Below, one piece after another: positions 26,248-36,346 of a stretch of 38,803 bases of DNA. The notes under the pieces were generated by a model, which saw only the letters and a program-made list of their open reading frames with translations, ran no database searches and had not been told where the DNA came from. A program made the position numbers and the translations under genes. The first letter of the stretch is position 1; each line of letters opens with the position of its first letter. The stretch is from assembly GCA_902536485.1 (NCBI GenBank), contig CACAXP010000010.1, positions 1 to 38,803 on the forward strand, in the 5' to 3' direction. Source of the DNA: an uncultured Alphaproteobacteria bacterium (GTDB lineage Bacteria > Pseudomonadota > Alphaproteobacteria > Methylaequorales > Methylaequoraceae).

Positions 26248-28788
26248 ATGGATTACTCAAAACCATCAATAATAGAAAAAAAATGGCAAAATCTTTGGCA
26301 TTCAAGGAAATTATTTTCAGCAAGTAAAGAAAGGAAAAAAAAATTTTATGTATTAGAAATGTTTCCCTACCCATCTGGTAATATTCATATGGGACATCTG
26401 AGAAACTATACAATTGGTGATGTCATCGCAAGATTTTTTAAAAACAACCAATTTAATGTTCTTCATCCAATGGGATGGGACAGTTTTGGAATGCCTGCGG
26501 AAAATGCAGCTGTAGAAAATAATCTTAATCCACAAGTTTGGACAGAAAAAAATATAAATAATATGAAAAAACAGCTTAAGTCAATTGGTTTGTCAATTGA
26601 TTGGGAAAGGGAAATTTCTACTTGTAATGATAAATACTACAAACATCAACAAAAACTTTTTATTGATTTATATAATGCAGGACTCGTCTATAAGAAAGAT
26701 AGCTATGTTAATTGGGATCCTGTTGATGAGACGGTTTTAGCAAATGAACAGGTAATAGAAGGAAAAGGTTGGCGATCAGGGGCAATTGTAGAAAAAAAAA
26801 AATTATCTCAATGGTTTCTAAGAATTTCTAAGTTTTCTAAAGAACTCCTCAACGAACTCGACAAGCTTAATCAATGGCCAGATAAAGTTAGAGCAATGCA
26901 AAAAAATTGGATTGGCGTATCCGAAGGTGTTGAAATAATATTTAATATTTCTGAAAAAAGTCAAAAAATAAAAGTCTTCACTACAAGGCCGGAAACAATA
27001 TTTGGTGCGACCTTTATTGCACTTTCTGTGGAACATGAAATAGGTAGTTTTTATGATAATGATTCAGAATTTACAAAATTCAAAAATCTTTGTATTAAAG
27101 ATCAAGAAAAAAGAAATAGCGATGAAAAGTTTGCATTTAAAACAGGGCTTCACGTGATACATCCATTTAGTAAAAAAGAAATACCCATTTTTTTTGCTAA
27201 TTATGTCTTAATGGATTACGGCTCTGGGGCAATTTTCGGTTGCCCAGCACATGATAGAAGAGATTACGACTTTGCCTTAAAAAACAACCTAAATATTATA
27301 AAAGTTATTCAAGATACTAATTCGTCCTCTCTTCCTTACTGTGAAATTAAAAAAGAAGATAAAATAATTAATTCAGACTTTCTCGATAACCTTCACCCAT
27401 CTGAAGCAAAAGAAAAGATAACTGAGGTAATACATAAAGGCAAAACCGGGAAAAAAAAAACTGATTATAGACTTCGCGACTGGGGAGTGTCTAGACAGAG
27501 ATATTGGGGCTGCCCAATTCCTATTATTTACACAGAGGACGGAAAAGCTCTACCAGTAGATGAGAAAGATTTGCCTGTAAAACTTCCAGAGGATATAGAT
27601 TTTAATACTTCAGGGAATCCTCTGAGTAGTCATCCAACATGGAAAAGTACCAAATGTAGTAAAACTGGTAAAAGAGCAATAAGAGAAACAGATACCTTAG
27701 ACACCTTTTTTGATTCTTCCTGGTATTTTTTAAGATTTTGTTCTCCAGTTGAAGAATCAATTCCTTTTAAAGAAGATGATACCAACTATTGGATGCCAGT
27801 CGATCATTACATTGGCGGTGTTGAACACGCTATACTTCATCTGCTTTATTCCAGGTTTTTTTCAAGAGCCCTCAAATATTGTAATTATAACGTTCCTAAA
27901 GAACCATTTAAAAAGTTAGTAACTCAAGGTATGGTTTGCCATGAAACTTTTAAAACAGCAGACTCAAAATGGATTAACCCTAACAATGTGTTTAGCGAAA
28001 AGGATAAAAAAGGTAATATCAATTACTATACAAAACAAAATGGTGAAAGAACTTTAGTTTTTAAGGGGAGATCAGAAAAAATGAGTAAGTCAAAAAAAAA
28101 TGTTGTCGACCCTGATTCAATAATTTCAAATTACGGAGCTGATACTGCTAGACTTTTTATGATATCTGACTCGCCCCCAGAGAGAGACTTAGAGTGGTCA
28201 ATTGATGGAATAAAAGCAACGTATAAATTTTTAAAAAAAATATATGACCATTTACAAAAAGATTTTTTATTCATCACAGAATTAGAACCAACAGTAACTT
28301 CTAAAATCAAAGAAGATGAAACAGAAACTTATAACTTAATACAGAAAACAATAATGGGTTACACAGATGATATTAGAGATTATAGGTTTAATACCGCTGT
28401 AGCTAAATTGAGAGAAATGGCCAACCATGCTTTGAAAACTAAGATGAGTAAAAATCTTTCTGATTACTGTTGGTCAATATTCTTAAGGCTAATTTCTGTT
28501 ATAACTCCTCATTTTTCTGACGAATTAGCAGCAAAATCAGGTTTCAAGGAAGTTCTAATAAATTTAAAGTGGCCTGATTTAGATAGTTCGGGCTTCGATG
28601 AAAAAATTGTTAGCATTGTTCTTCAAGTTAACGGAAAAAAGAAGTCTCTTGTAAGTGTGCCACTAGAATCAAGCCAAGAAGATATTTTAGAAATCATTAG
28701 AAAAAATAAAAATATTCCGTCATCATATTATAACAATTCAAAAAAAATTATTTTTGTTAAAAATAGAATTATTAATTTTGTAGTATGA
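26248..28788 (+). CDS. leuS: Leucyl-tRNA synthetase
   Basis: Class I synthetase that charges tRNA-Leu. Bacterial type, 846 residues: catalytic HIGH motif is HMGH (47-50) in [19 protein letters not shown], the editing domain includes [12 protein letters not shown] and the downstream [13 protein letters not shown], and KMSKS occurs at 611-615. The anticodon-binding domain and short C-terminal domain complete it. I use ATG at 26248, just after the thiE-like stop; an upstream in-frame start at 26218 lies inside that gene. TGA overlaps the lptE start. Confidence 0.97.
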   Translation: MDYSKPSIIEKKWQNLWHSRKLFSASKERKKKFYVLEMFPYPSGNIHMGHLRNYTIGDVIARFFKNNQFNVLHPMGWDSFGMPAENAAVENNLNPQVWTEKNINNMKKQLKSIGLSIDWEREISTCNDKYYKHQQKLFIDLYNAGLVYKKDSYVNWDPVDETVLANEQVIEGKGWRSGAIVEKKKLSQWFLRISKFSKELLNELDKLNQWPDKVRAMQKNWIGVSEGVEIIFNISEKSQKIKVFTTRPETIFGATFIALSVEHEIGSFYDNDSEFTKFKNLCIKDQEKRNSDEKFAFKTGLHVIHPFSKKEIPIFFANYVLMDYGSGAIFGCPAHDRRDYDFALKNNLNIIKVIQDTNSSSLPYCEIKKEDKIINSDFLDNLHPSEAKEKITEVIHKGKTGKKKTDYRLRDWGVSRQRYWGCPIPIIYTEDGKALPVDEKDLPVKLPEDIDFNTSGNPLSSHPTWKSTKCSKTGKRAIRETDTLDTFFDSSWYFLRFCSPVEESIPFKEDDTNYWMPVDHYIGGVEHAILHLLYSRFFSRALKYCNYNVPKEPFKKLVTQGMVCHETFKTADSKWINPNNVFSEKDKKGNINYYTKQNGERTLVFKGRSEKMSKSKKNVVDPDSIISNYGADTARLFMISDSPPERDLEWSIDGIKATYKFLKKIYDHLQKDFLFITELEPTVTSKIKEDETETYNLIQKTIMGYTDDIRDYRFNTAVAKLREMANHALKTKMSKNLSDYCWSIFLRLISVITPHFSDELAAKSGFKEVLINLKWPDLDSSGFDEKIVSIVLQVNGKKKSLVSVPLESSQEDILEIIRKNKNIPSSYYNNSKKIIFVKNRIINFVV

Positions 28789-29282
28789 AAAAAAAAATAT
28801 TCCTCAAACTCTCGATATGTTTGTTTATTTTTTCTAGTTGTGTTTATAAACCAATTTATAAAAAAAATACTATTTTTACACATAAAATAAATATTCTTGT
28901 AAAATCAAATGATTACGATAAAAAAATACCTCTTTTGATGAAGGCTTCTCTTAACCAAAAACTTAATTCAAAAAAGTCTAAACCATCTAATCTCAAACTA
29001 GTTGTCTCTTTAAGCAAGTCTGTCTCTGCATTAGCTTTCAACAAAGATCTTTATTCATCAGGAAAAATATTACTAATAAATCTTCAGTATACATTTTATG
29101 ATCAAAAAGGAGTGATTCTCTCAGGGAAATTACAGAATAAAAGCTCATATTTTATGGGCGCTAGTCCCTATGCAAATATTGTTTCTGAGGAAAGTGCGGC
29201 TAAAAATATTGTTTCCTCACTTTCCGAAAGCTTAAGCCACATAATAATTTCATCAAGATTTAATAAATCAATAACCCCATGA
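28785..29282 (+). CDS. lptE: LPS assembly lipoprotein LptE
   Basis: LptE plugs the LptD barrel and helps insert LPS in the outer leaflet. The 165-residue product begins with a lipoprotein signal ([16 protein letters not shown]) followed by VYKPIY, typical of LptE. The remaining sequence is weakly conserved. Identity is supported mainly by position between leuS and holA, with overlapping ATGA junctions on both sides. Confidence 0.85.
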   Translation: MKKKIFLKLSICLFIFSSCVYKPIYKKNTIFTHKINILVKSNDYDKKIPLLMKASLNQKLNSKKSKPSNLKLVVSLSKSVSALAFNKDLYSSGKILLINLQYTFYDQKGVILSGKLQNKSSYFMGASPYANIVSEESAAKNIVSSLSESLSHIIISSRFNKSITP

Positions 29283-30283
29283 TCTTAAAGTATTCCTATT
29301 TTAAAAAAAGTCCCCTTATAACTAAAAAAAAATTTTTTCTTTTTTATGGCCCTAATTTCGGAAAAATTGATGATTGTGTTCAATTCCTTAAAGATAAACT
29401 TTCTAGTTATGAAAACTCCCTGAAGTTTTTAAGTTTTTTTCAGGATAACTTTTTAAATCATAGTTTTACAGAAATAGTTGACCAAAACACTCAAGAAGAT
29501 ATTTTTGGAAATAAAACAAGTCTAATTTTTTCACTAAGTGATCTAAAATTTTCCAATGAAATTATAAAATTGATTTCTAAAAATTTAAATATTCAAAATA
29601 TTATTTTTAAAACTGGCCCTATTCAAAAAGCATTAAAGTTTAGGAAGTTTTTTGAAGATTCGTCTGATTGCATAATTGTTCCCTGTTATGAAGATACACT
29701 TTCAGAAAAAAAAGAAATAATTGTGAGATTTTTTAATAAAGAAAATATTAAAATAAATTCCGAACATATATTCATGCTTAGCTCCGTGTTAAGTAATGAA
29801 AGATTGAGATTAATTAATGAATTAAACAAACTTATTATTTATATAAAGACCACAAAAATTAATGTAGTCGACGCACTTTCAATTCTTGTAGATAATAATC
29901 ATCAAGACTTGAATGACTTGGTTTATTTACTTGCATCAAAAAAAGAAAAGGATTTTTGGAATGCATTTCTTAAAGTCCAACAGGTATTTTCTGACGAAAT
30001 AAAATTTATAAATATTTTTTCAAAACATTTAGAAAAATTATTATTTGTTAAAAATAAAATATTACTAGGTTTCAGCCCGTCTGCTTCTATGAAAACACTC
30101 AAACCCCCAATTTTTTTTAAACAGGAAGAACTTTTTTTGTCACAGCTTGATTTATGGAGTTATAAAGAATTAACAAAAATAATTAAACAATTACATTTTT
30201 GTCAAATGTCAATTTTAAAAAATGAAATATCATCTAAATCTAACTTTCTTACTTTAATAACTAAAATTTTAGATGTGTCATAA
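29279..30283 (+). CDS. holA: DNA polymerase III subunit delta
   Basis: The delta subunit opens the beta clamp within the clamp loader. The 334-residue sequence has the N-terminal pattern FFLFYGPNFGKIDDCVQFLKDKL (a Walker-like loop without the catalytic lysine), IFGNKTSLIFSL and the alpha-helical C-terminal domain with KEDFWNAFLKVQ-type helices. Divergence is high but the leuS-lptE-holA order is diagnostic. It ends 6 bases into the convergent coaE gene. Confidence 0.9.
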   Translation: MILKYSYFKKSPLITKKKFFLFYGPNFGKIDDCVQFLKDKLSSYENSLKFLSFFQDNFLNHSFTEIVDQNTQEDIFGNKTSLIFSLSDLKFSNEIIKLISKNLNIQNIIFKTGPIQKALKFRKFFEDSSDCIIVPCYEDTLSEKKEIIVRFFNKENIKINSEHIFMLSSVLSNERLRLINELNKLIIYIKTTKINVVDALSILVDNNHQDLNDLVYLLASKKEKDFWNAFLKVQQVFSDEIKFINIFSKHLEKLLFVKNKILLGFSPSASMKTLKPPIFFKQEELFLSQLDLWSYKELTKIIKQLHFCQMSILKNEISSKSNFLTLITKILDVS

Positions 30284-30889
30284 ACATAGAACTTTTTTTT
30301 TAATGAAAGAGCGTAAGTTTTTTTCTATTTGATCTAGATCTTTTGATGTATCAATCTTTAAGGATATAAATTGATTAAACTCTTTTAGATTATAATTTTG
30401 TGTTCTTAAAATTTTTTCAAACTTATCTTTATTCATTTTTTTTCTTTTTAAAGCTCTTTCTTCTTGAATTTTTTTCTTTACATGAAGGTAAATAATAAAA
30501 CTGTACTCATTAAAAAGCTTTTTTTCAAACAGTAGGGGAATATCAAAAAAGAGTATTTTTTTATTTTTATTTGAATCAATAAATTTTTGTTTCTCTTGAT
30601 TTAGTAATGGATAAATTAAATTTTCCAAATTGTTTAACTCTTCTTCTTTTAAAAAAACATAATTACCTAAAAGAACCTTATTAATGGAACCATCTTTTTT
30701 AATGAGGTTATCAACCTTATCAAAAAATAGATCTTTAATTTTTATTTTCACAGCTTGTTCTTTAAAAAGTTTGTTAACTTCTTTATCTGCTTCAAAAACT
30801 GAAAAACCAAGTTTTTTTATAATTTCTGAAATCGTCGATTTTCCAGAAGCTATTTTTCCGGTTATTGCAATTTTAATAGGATGCTTCAC
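30278..30889 (-). CDS. coaE: Dephospho-CoA kinase
   Basis: Last step of coenzyme A synthesis: phosphorylates the 3' hydroxyl of dephospho-CoA. The P-loop is TGKIASGKST near residue 9, followed by GFSVFEADKEV, with the lid segment RKKMNKDKFEKILRTQN later. I choose GTG at 30889 (203 residues), with GGAGG about 12 bases upstream; TTG at 30910 is the alternative. It overlaps the aroE end by 17 bases. Confidence 0.9.
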   Translation of the reverse strand: MKHPIKIAITGKIASGKSTISEIIKKLGFSVFEADKEVNKLFKEQAVKIKIKDLFFDKVDNLIKKDGSINKVLLGNYVFLKEEELNNLENLIYPLLNQEKQKFIDSNKNKKILFFDIPLLFEKKLFNEYSFIIYLHVKKKIQEERALKRKKMNKDKFEKILRTQNYNLKEFNQFISLKIDTSKDLDQIEKNLRSFIKKKVLCL

Positions 30890-31706
30890 AAATTTTTTTA
30901 ACCTCCTCAATATCTTTGTTATTTAGAGATATATTAAACCAGAGTTCAAAGGAAACTGATGCCTGTTCAATCAACATACTTAATCCATTCATAGAGACAA
31001 ACCCTTCTTTTTTGAAAAATTTTAGTAACTCTGTTTCCTTAGGGTTATATATAATATCAACAAAAATTAACGTATCTTTAAGATTATTGATATCTATTTT
31101 AAGACATTCGTTATCTTTCATTCCAAAGGAAGTGGTGTTTATTATTAAGTCAACGTCTGAATTGGGTGTCAAATTTTTCCACTCAACAAATTCTAAATTG
31201 ATTTCTTTGTTTCTAGTCTTAAAGAAGCTTACTAATTGAATCGTTTTTTGTTTTGTTCTGTTGGTGATATAAATTTTTTCTACTTTTTTTTTAATTAATT
31301 CGGAAATAATTCCATATGCTGCTCCACCAGCGCCAATAATATAAATTGATTTATTAGAAAAGTTAAATTTTGTTTTTTTTTCAAGAGCTCTAGTAAAACC
31401 AATTCCATCTGTATTTTCACCATAAACTTTATTTCCCCGAAGAAAAACTGTGTTAATAGCTCCTATATCTTTTGCTGAATACGAAACTTCATCAATATAA
31501 GATATTATATCCTTTTTATAAGGTAAGGTTATATTTAGTCCGGTAATTTTTCTGTCTCTTACGTTTTCTATTAATGAAGGGAGTAATTCCTTCTCTACTT
31601 CCATTTTTTTATATTCTAAACCTAACTCATATTTATTTATCCAGTAATTATGAATTAATGGAGAAAGTGAGTGCTTTACAGGCTTGCCAATTACAAAAAG
31701 AGTCAT
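30873..31706 (-). CDS. aroE: Shikimate dehydrogenase
   Basis: NADPH-dependent reduction of 3-dehydroshikimate in aromatic amino acid synthesis. The shikimate-binding segment SLSPLIHNYWI is at the N-terminus, the catalytic Lys is in NITLPYKKDI, followed by NTDGIGFTRALE and the nucleotide-binding GAGGAAYGI; the C-terminal NGLSMLIEQASVSFELW is typical. It has 277 residues. The start overlaps maf by 4 bases, in the order maf-aroE-coaE found beside the origin of several alphaproteobacteria. Confidence 0.94.
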   Translation of the reverse strand: MTLFVIGKPVKHSLSPLIHNYWINKYELGLEYKKMEVEKELLPSLIENVRDRKITGLNITLPYKKDIISYIDEVSYSAKDIGAINTVFLRGNKVYGENTDGIGFTRALEKKTKFNFSNKSIYIIGAGGAAYGIISELIKKKVEKIYITNRTKQKTIQLVSFFKTRNKEINLEFVEWKNLTPNSDVDLIINTTSFGMKDNECLKIDINNLKDTLIFVDIIYNPKETELLKFFKKEGFVSMNGLSMLIEQASVSFELWFNISLNNKDIEEVKKICEASY

Positions 31707-32305
31707 TTTTTTTCTTTCATAAATTTTTTTATGAAATTTTTTAATGGAAAACCTATTATTGTCTCATAATCACCTTTTACAATTTTCAGAAAATTATATT
31801 TGCTATTATCTTCAATTCTGTATGATCCAACGGACTTCAAAACCTCCTTATTTTGTTGACTTAGATATTCATCAATTTTTTTTTGTGAGATTTTTTTAAA
31901 TAACATTTCTGCTCTTTTTGTTTCTTCAAAATAAAACTTTTTATTTTTAATGACATATAAGGAGCTTATAAGTGTGTGTCTTTTCCCCCTTAAATTAATT
32001 AAATTATTCTTTGCGTCTGAAAGGTTTTCAGATTTATTTATTAATTTTCCATCACATATTAGAATTTGATCGGAGCCAATAATTATGTTTTTTGAATAAT
32101 CCTCCATAACAGATTCTGCTTTCTTTTTTGCTAATAACCTTACTAAATCTGTGAAATTTGTTTCTATAAATTCATCTTTTACTTTTTTTTCATCAACTTT
32201 GTGTCGGACAACTAATATTCTGTCTAAATGCTGTTTTAAATAATTAACTCTTGTTTTACTTGATGAAGCAAGGATAACTTGTTTATGTTTTGTGTATAAT
32301 TTCAC
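31703..32305 (-). CDS. Maf family nucleoside triphosphate pyrophosphatase
   Basis: Maf proteins hydrolyse modified or canonical nucleotides such as dTTP, UTP or m7GTP. The 200-residue product has VILASSSKTRVNYL at the N-terminus, the catalytic Asp in GSDQILICDGKLINK, and RGKRHTLISS, followed by YRIEDNSKYNFLKIVKGDYETIIGFPL. It is the first leftward gene from the putative origin. The adjoining PPSR (DUF299) gene found at this place in Caulobacter is absent. Confidence 0.9.
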   Translation of the reverse strand: MKLYTKHKQVILASSSKTRVNYLKQHLDRILVVRHKVDEKKVKDEFIETNFTDLVRLLAKKKAESVMEDYSKNIIIGSDQILICDGKLINKSENLSDAKNNLINLRGKRHTLISSLYVIKNKKFYFEETKRAEMLFKKISQKKIDEYLSQQNKEVLKSVGSYRIEDNSKYNFLKIVKGDYETIIGFPLKNFIKKFMKEKK

Positions 32306-32582
32306 CTTTTTTCTAAAACCTTTTTTTGGTCATATTTTTCCTTTTTTCCTCCACATGTTTATAATGTTTACAATTTTATCAACATTTTCTTTCACACTAA
32401 ATATATATCTTTTTTCCACATTCTTTCTTTATATTTCTTTTACTTTTTTTGTTTTATTAAGATTTTATTAACATACTTTTTCTTTAGATGTTAGTTAGTA
32501 TAATGTTAATAAAAGATATTAACGCTTCTAACCTTACAACAACAACAACAACCTTATTATATAATATAGTAGTAGTAGATAT
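32306..32582. other. Putative chromosomal replication origin (oriC) between maf and hemE
   Basis: A gene-free, very AT-rich divergence between leftward maf-aroE-coaE and rightward hemE-hemH-hemJ-rho. The same position holds the origin in Caulobacter and is conserved in several alphaproteobacteria. DnaA-box-like nonamers: TTATCAACA (32376-32384), TTTTCCACA (32412-32420), each one mismatch from TTATCCACA; weaker TTATTAACA at 32465-32473 and, inverted, at 32504-32512. A CtrA-like TTAA-N7-TTAA lies at 32457-32471. A perfect inverted repeat GTTAAT-N7-ATTAAC spans 32505-32523. TAG repeats follow at 32567-32578. Confidence 0.65.
32567..32578. repeat. Four tandem TAG trinucleotides before hemE
   Basis: TAG repeated four times lies 5 to 16 bases before the hemE start, inside the putative origin. 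It resembles the DnaA-trio element that loads DnaA on single strands in Bacillus-type origins. A separate ACA/AAC-rich run lies at about 32535-32551. A simple microsatellite is the alternative. Confidence 0.45.
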
Positions 32583-33596
32583 ATGGATAAACTTTTCTCA
32601 CAAAATAGAACTCTCATTTGGTTTATGAGACAAGCAGGAAGATATCTACCTGAATATAAAAAAATACGCTCAACAGAAAGAACCTTTTTGGATTTATGTT
32701 TTAATTCAGAAAAAGCAGCAAAGATTTCTTTGCAGCCCATAGAACGTTTCGATCTTGATTTTATTATTTTATTTTCTGATATTCTTGTTGTACCTCATGC
32801 TTTAGGACAATTTGTAGATTTTAAAGAAAACATAGGTCCAATTTTAGAACCAATAAATAACAAGCATGATTTAGATTTTAAAAGTTTAACTAAGAACCTG
32901 AAGATCTTAGACCCAGTATTTAACACAATAAAATTAATAAAAAAAAATAATAGGGATAAAAGTTTGATTGGTTTTTGCGGAGGACCGTTTACAGTACTGA
33001 CATATATGATAGAAGGAGGAACGTCAAAGAATCACCAAAAAGTAAAAACGAAGTTAAAAAAAGAAAAAAACGAGTTACTTGAAATAATAGAAATACTCGT
33101 TGAATTTTCTAGCATGTATTTAATAGAACAGATAAAAAATGGAGCAAATATAGTTAAGATATTTGAATCGTGGGCAGGTCTAATAGACAATGAGTTATAT
33201 TCTGATTTTATTATTAAACCAAACAAAAAGATTTTGGAAAATATTAAGATGGTTTTCCCGGATATTCCCGTGGCTTGTTTTCCCAGAAGGTCAGAATTAA
33301 AAATCCTTCAGTTTATAGAAAATGTTGATTGTGATATTCTTTCTCTTGATGAGAATTTCCCTGAAGAGCTTTTGGAAATTGCAAAAGAAAAAAACATAGT
33401 TTTGCAAGGAAATCTTAACCCAAATATACTTGTAGAGGGTGGAAAAAAAATGGAAGAAATAATAAAAAAAATTCTTTTAAGATTTAAGTATAATAGACAT
33501 ATATTTAACTTATCGCATGGAATTTTACCACAGACACCTATTGTTAATGTCCAAAAAACGATAAAACTAATAAGGGATTTTAATGAAGCCAGATAA
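32583..33596 (+). CDS. hemE: Uroporphyrinogen decarboxylase
   Basis: Decarboxylates uroporphyrinogen III to coproporphyrinogen III in haem synthesis. The 337-residue enzyme shows the signature WFMRQAGRYLPEYKKIR at the N-terminus, the Asp-containing LFSDILVVPHALGQ, GFCGGPFTVLTYMIEGG and HGILPQTPIVNV near the end. No clear ribosome site precedes the ATG; the TAG repeat lies there instead. It overlaps hemH by 14 bases. Confidence 0.95.
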   Translation: MDKLFSQNRTLIWFMRQAGRYLPEYKKIRSTERTFLDLCFNSEKAAKISLQPIERFDLDFIILFSDILVVPHALGQFVDFKENIGPILEPINNKHDLDFKSLTKNLKILDPVFNTIKLIKKNNRDKSLIGFCGGPFTVLTYMIEGGTSKNHQKVKTKLKKEKNELLEIIEILVEFSSMYLIEQIKNGANIVKIFESWAGLIDNELYSDFIIKPNKKILENIKMVFPDIPVACFPRRSELKILQFIENVDCDILSLDENFPEELLEIAKEKNIVLQGNLNPNILVEGGKKMEEIIKKILLRFKYNRHIFNLSHGILPQTPIVNVQKTIKLIRDFNEAR

Positions 33597-34596
33597 CCAT
33601 ATTTTCATACCAGAAAAAAAGATAGGTGTTCTGATGGTCAATTTGGGAACACCTGAGAATACGGATTATATTTCAATGTGGTTGTATTTGAGGGAGTTTC
33701 TCAGTGATAGAAGAATAATAGAGTTAACAAGGTTTCTTTGGTTTCCAATTCTTTTTCTTATTATTTTAATCATTAGACCAAAAAAATCAGGAAGACTATA
33801 TGAAAAAATCTGGGATAAAAAAAGGAATAAATCACCATTGAAAGTATTTTCAGAATCGGTAGCAGAGAAACTCCAAAAACAATACGATAAAAAAAAAGTA
33901 GAGATAAAGAATGCAATGAACTATGGAAACCCAAAAATTACAGACGAATTAAAAAAATTGATGAAAAGAGGGTGTGAAAAAATTCTCATTTTTCCGATGT
34001 ACCCTCAATACTCAGCGACAACAACAGCATCCGTAATTGATAGGGTATTTGAGTTTTTAAAGAAAACTAGATGGCAGCCGACGATACGAATTGTTCCGCC
34101 GTATTTCGATGATCCATTCTACATAAATGCATTAAAAATTAACATGGAAGAACATTTAAAAAAAAAAAAAATAAAGGAAAAAAGCATTGTATGCTCGTTT
34201 CATGGAATTCCCAAAAAATATTTCCTTAAAGGGGACCCTTATCATTGCCATTGTGCGAAAACGGTAAGACTGTTGAACGAAAAAATGAAAGGAAAATATA
34301 TCTTTCAAATGTCTTTTCAATCTCGATTTGGACCGCAAGAGTGGTTAAGACCATATATGAATGAAAAAATGGATGAGCTGATAAAACAAAAAAAAGAAAA
34401 TATGGTAATTATGGCACCAGGGTTTTCAGTTGATTGCTTGGAAACACTAGAAGAAATAAAAATGGAAGGGGAAGAGGAGTTTTTAGAAAAGGGAGGAAAA
34501 AGTTTTTCTTATATTGATTGTTTAAACGACTCACCAGCTGCAATAAAAATGTATCAACAAATAATAAATCGAGAATTGCTAGGGTGGCTAAAGTGA
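33583..34596 (+). CDS. hemH: Ferrochelatase
   Basis: Inserts ferrous iron into protoporphyrin IX, the last step of the protoporphyrin route. The 337-residue sequence has VLMVNLGTPEN at the N-terminus, the catalytic histidine in SFHGIPKKYFLKGDPYHCHC, and the conserved FSVDCLETLEEI with the metal-site glutamate. It is membrane-associated by family. The coding overlap with hemE indicates one operon. Confidence 0.96.
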   Translation: MKPDNHIFIPEKKIGVLMVNLGTPENTDYISMWLYLREFLSDRRIIELTRFLWFPILFLIILIIRPKKSGRLYEKIWDKKRNKSPLKVFSESVAEKLQKQYDKKKVEIKNAMNYGNPKITDELKKLMKRGCEKILIFPMYPQYSATTTASVIDRVFEFLKKTRWQPTIRIVPPYFDDPFYINALKINMEEHLKKKKIKEKSIVCSFHGIPKKYFLKGDPYHCHCAKTVRLLNEKMKGKYIFQMSFQSRFGPQEWLRPYMNEKMDELIKQKKENMVIMAPGFSVDCLETLEEIKMEGEEEFLEKGGKSFSYIDCLNDSPAAIKMYQQIINRELLGWLK

Positions 34597-34605
34597 TCAA
34601 ATTAA

Positions 34606-35034
34606 ATGACATATAGTTTACTAAAATCCTTACATATTATTTTTTTCACTACGTGGATGGCTGGTTTATTCTATTTGCCAAGATTATTCGTCTACCATTC
34701 AAGTTGCAAAATCAAATCTGACGAGTACAAAACTTTTACAACTATGGAGAAGAAACTATTGCGTTTTATTATGAATCCGTCAATGTTTCTGACCTGGTTT
34801 TTAGGAATAACATTGTCTTTACTTAATAACTATTTTTTATCTACATGGCTTATTATAAAAATTTTATTAGTAGTTTTAATGTCAAGTTTTCATATGTACT
34901 GTGCAAAAATCAAAAATGATTTTGAAGAACATAATAATAAAAAAGAAGAGAGCTTTTTTAGAATTATTAATGAGATACCAACTATACTTTTTATTTTAAT
35001 TGTTTTGTTAGTAGTATTTAAACCATTTGATTGA
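34606..35034 (+). CDS. hemJ: Protoporphyrinogen oxidase HemJ
   Basis: HemJ oxidises protoporphyrinogen IX in bacteria that lack HemG and HemY. The 142-residue membrane protein begins with LLKSLHIIFFTTWMAGLFYLPRLFVYHS, including the conserved histidine and Arg, and has about four hydrophobic helices with MEKKLLRFIMNPSMFLTWFLGI in the middle. Position after hemE and hemH and before rho supports the call. Confidence 0.93.
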   Translation: MTYSLLKSLHIIFFTTWMAGLFYLPRLFVYHSSCKIKSDEYKTFTTMEKKLLRFIMNPSMFLTWFLGITLSLLNNYFLSTWLIIKILLVVLMSSFHMYCAKIKNDFEEHNNKKEESFFRIINEIPTILFILIVLLVVFKPFD

Positions 35035-35089
35035 CAAATTATTATTTATAACCTATAAAAAGATTTCTCTGTAATCTCCCTTTTTATTT

Positions 35090-36346
35090 ATGCACTTAAA
35101 AGACTTAAAATCAAAGAACCCTTCTGAACTTCTAAATATTGCTGAGGAATTGAAGATTGAAAATGCTGGGACTCTAAGAAAGCAAGACATGATTTTTGCT
35201 ATCTTAAAACAAATGGCATTTAATAAAGATGCTATTTATGGAGAAGGCGTTCTAGAGATACTTCAGGATGGCTTTGGTTTTTTAAGATCGTCTGATGCAA
35301 ACTATTTGCCGGGCCCAGATGACATTTATGTTTCACCATCACAAATTAAGCAACATAGTCTTCGCACCGGTGACACTGTTGAAGGAGAAATGCGTTCTCC
35401 GAGAGAATCTGAAAGATATTTTGCTATCACTAAGATTGATAAGATTAATTTTGAATCAACCGAAAAAACTAAACAAAGAATAAATTTTGATAACCTTACT
35501 CCACTTTATCCTGATGAAAAGTTGAAAATGGAAGTTGAAAATCCGTTGGCTAAAGATATTACGCACAGGGTAATGGATTTAATTGCGCCTCTTGGTAAAG
35601 GACAAAGAGCACTTATTGTAGCTCCACCTAGGACCGGTAAAACTGTAATGTTGCAAAATATTGCTCATTCAATAACCTCAAATCATCCAGAGGTGTATCT
35701 TATAGTTCTTTTAATTGATGAGAGACCAGAGGAGGTTACAGATATGATTAGATCTGTAAAAGGGGAGGTTGTTTCTTCTACTTTCGACGAGCCAGCTAGT
35801 CGACATGTCGCAGTATCAGAGATGGTCATTTCAAAAGCAAAAAGATTAGTTGAGCATAAAAGAGATGTAGTAATATTACTGGATTCAATTACTAGACTAG
35901 CAAGAGCCTATAACACGCAAGTACCAAGTTCTGGAAAGGTTTTGACTGGTGGTGTTGATGCTAATGCACTTCAGAGACCCAAAAGATTTTTTGGTGCAGC
36001 TAGAAATATCGAGGAAGGTGGATCTTTAACTATTATTGGAACTGCTTTGGTTGATACAGGGTCAAGAATGGATGAAGTTATTTTTGAGGAATTCAAGGGA
36101 ACAGGAAATTCGGAAATAATACTTGATAGAAAACTGTCTGATAAACGAGTTTTCCCTTCTATTGATGTTACCAAATCAGGCACTAGAAAAGAAGAACTAT
36201 TAGTTTCAAAAGATGATTTATCAAAAATGTGGATTCTAAGGAAGATTTTAATGCCAATGGGTGTTAACGACTCAATGGAGTTTTTAATTGACAAGATTAA
36301 GAATTCAAAAAACAATTCCGATTTTTTTGAATCTATGAAATCTTAA
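35090..36346 (+). CDS. rho: Transcription termination factor Rho
   Basis: A hexameric RNA helicase that ends transcription. The 418-residue protein has the N-terminal helical domain ([16 protein letters not shown]), the RNA-binding cold-shock fold ([15 protein letters not shown] and [10 protein letters not shown]), Walker A as [10 protein letters not shown] at about 177-186, [16 protein letters not shown], and the ring-loop part [18 protein letters not shown]. Its stop overlaps the xthA start (TAATG). No ribosome site is obvious before ATG. Confidence 0.97.
   Translation: MHLKDLKSKNPSELLNIAEELKIENAGTLRKQDMIFAILKQMAFNKDAIYGEGVLEILQDGFGFLRSSDANYLPGPDDIYVSPSQIKQHSLRTGDTVEGEMRSPRESERYFAITKIDKINFESTEKTKQRINFDNLTPLYPDEKLKMEVENPLAKDITHRVMDLIAPLGKGQRALIVAPPRTGKTVMLQNIAHSITSNHPEVYLIVLLIDERPEEVTDMIRSVKGEVVSSTFDEPASRHVAVSEMVISKAKRLVEHKRDVVILLDSITRLARAYNTQVPSSGKVLTGGVDANALQRPKRFFGAARNIEEGGSLTIIGTALVDTGSRMDEVIFEEFKGTGNSEIILDRKLSDKRVFPSIDVTKSGTRKEELLVSKDDLSKMWILRKILMPMGVNDSMEFLIDKIKNSKNNSDFFESMKS

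Noticed and set aside
32535..32551. ACA/AAC-rich run as a functional element
   Set aside because: It may be a simple microsatellite; without comparison I could not assign a role and kept only the TAG run as a candidate element.
35056..35085. Hairpin AGATT-N7-AATCT plus T-run just before rho as an attenuator
   Set aside because: The stem is only 5 bp with a bulge before the flanking A/T pairs; not distinguishable from chance.
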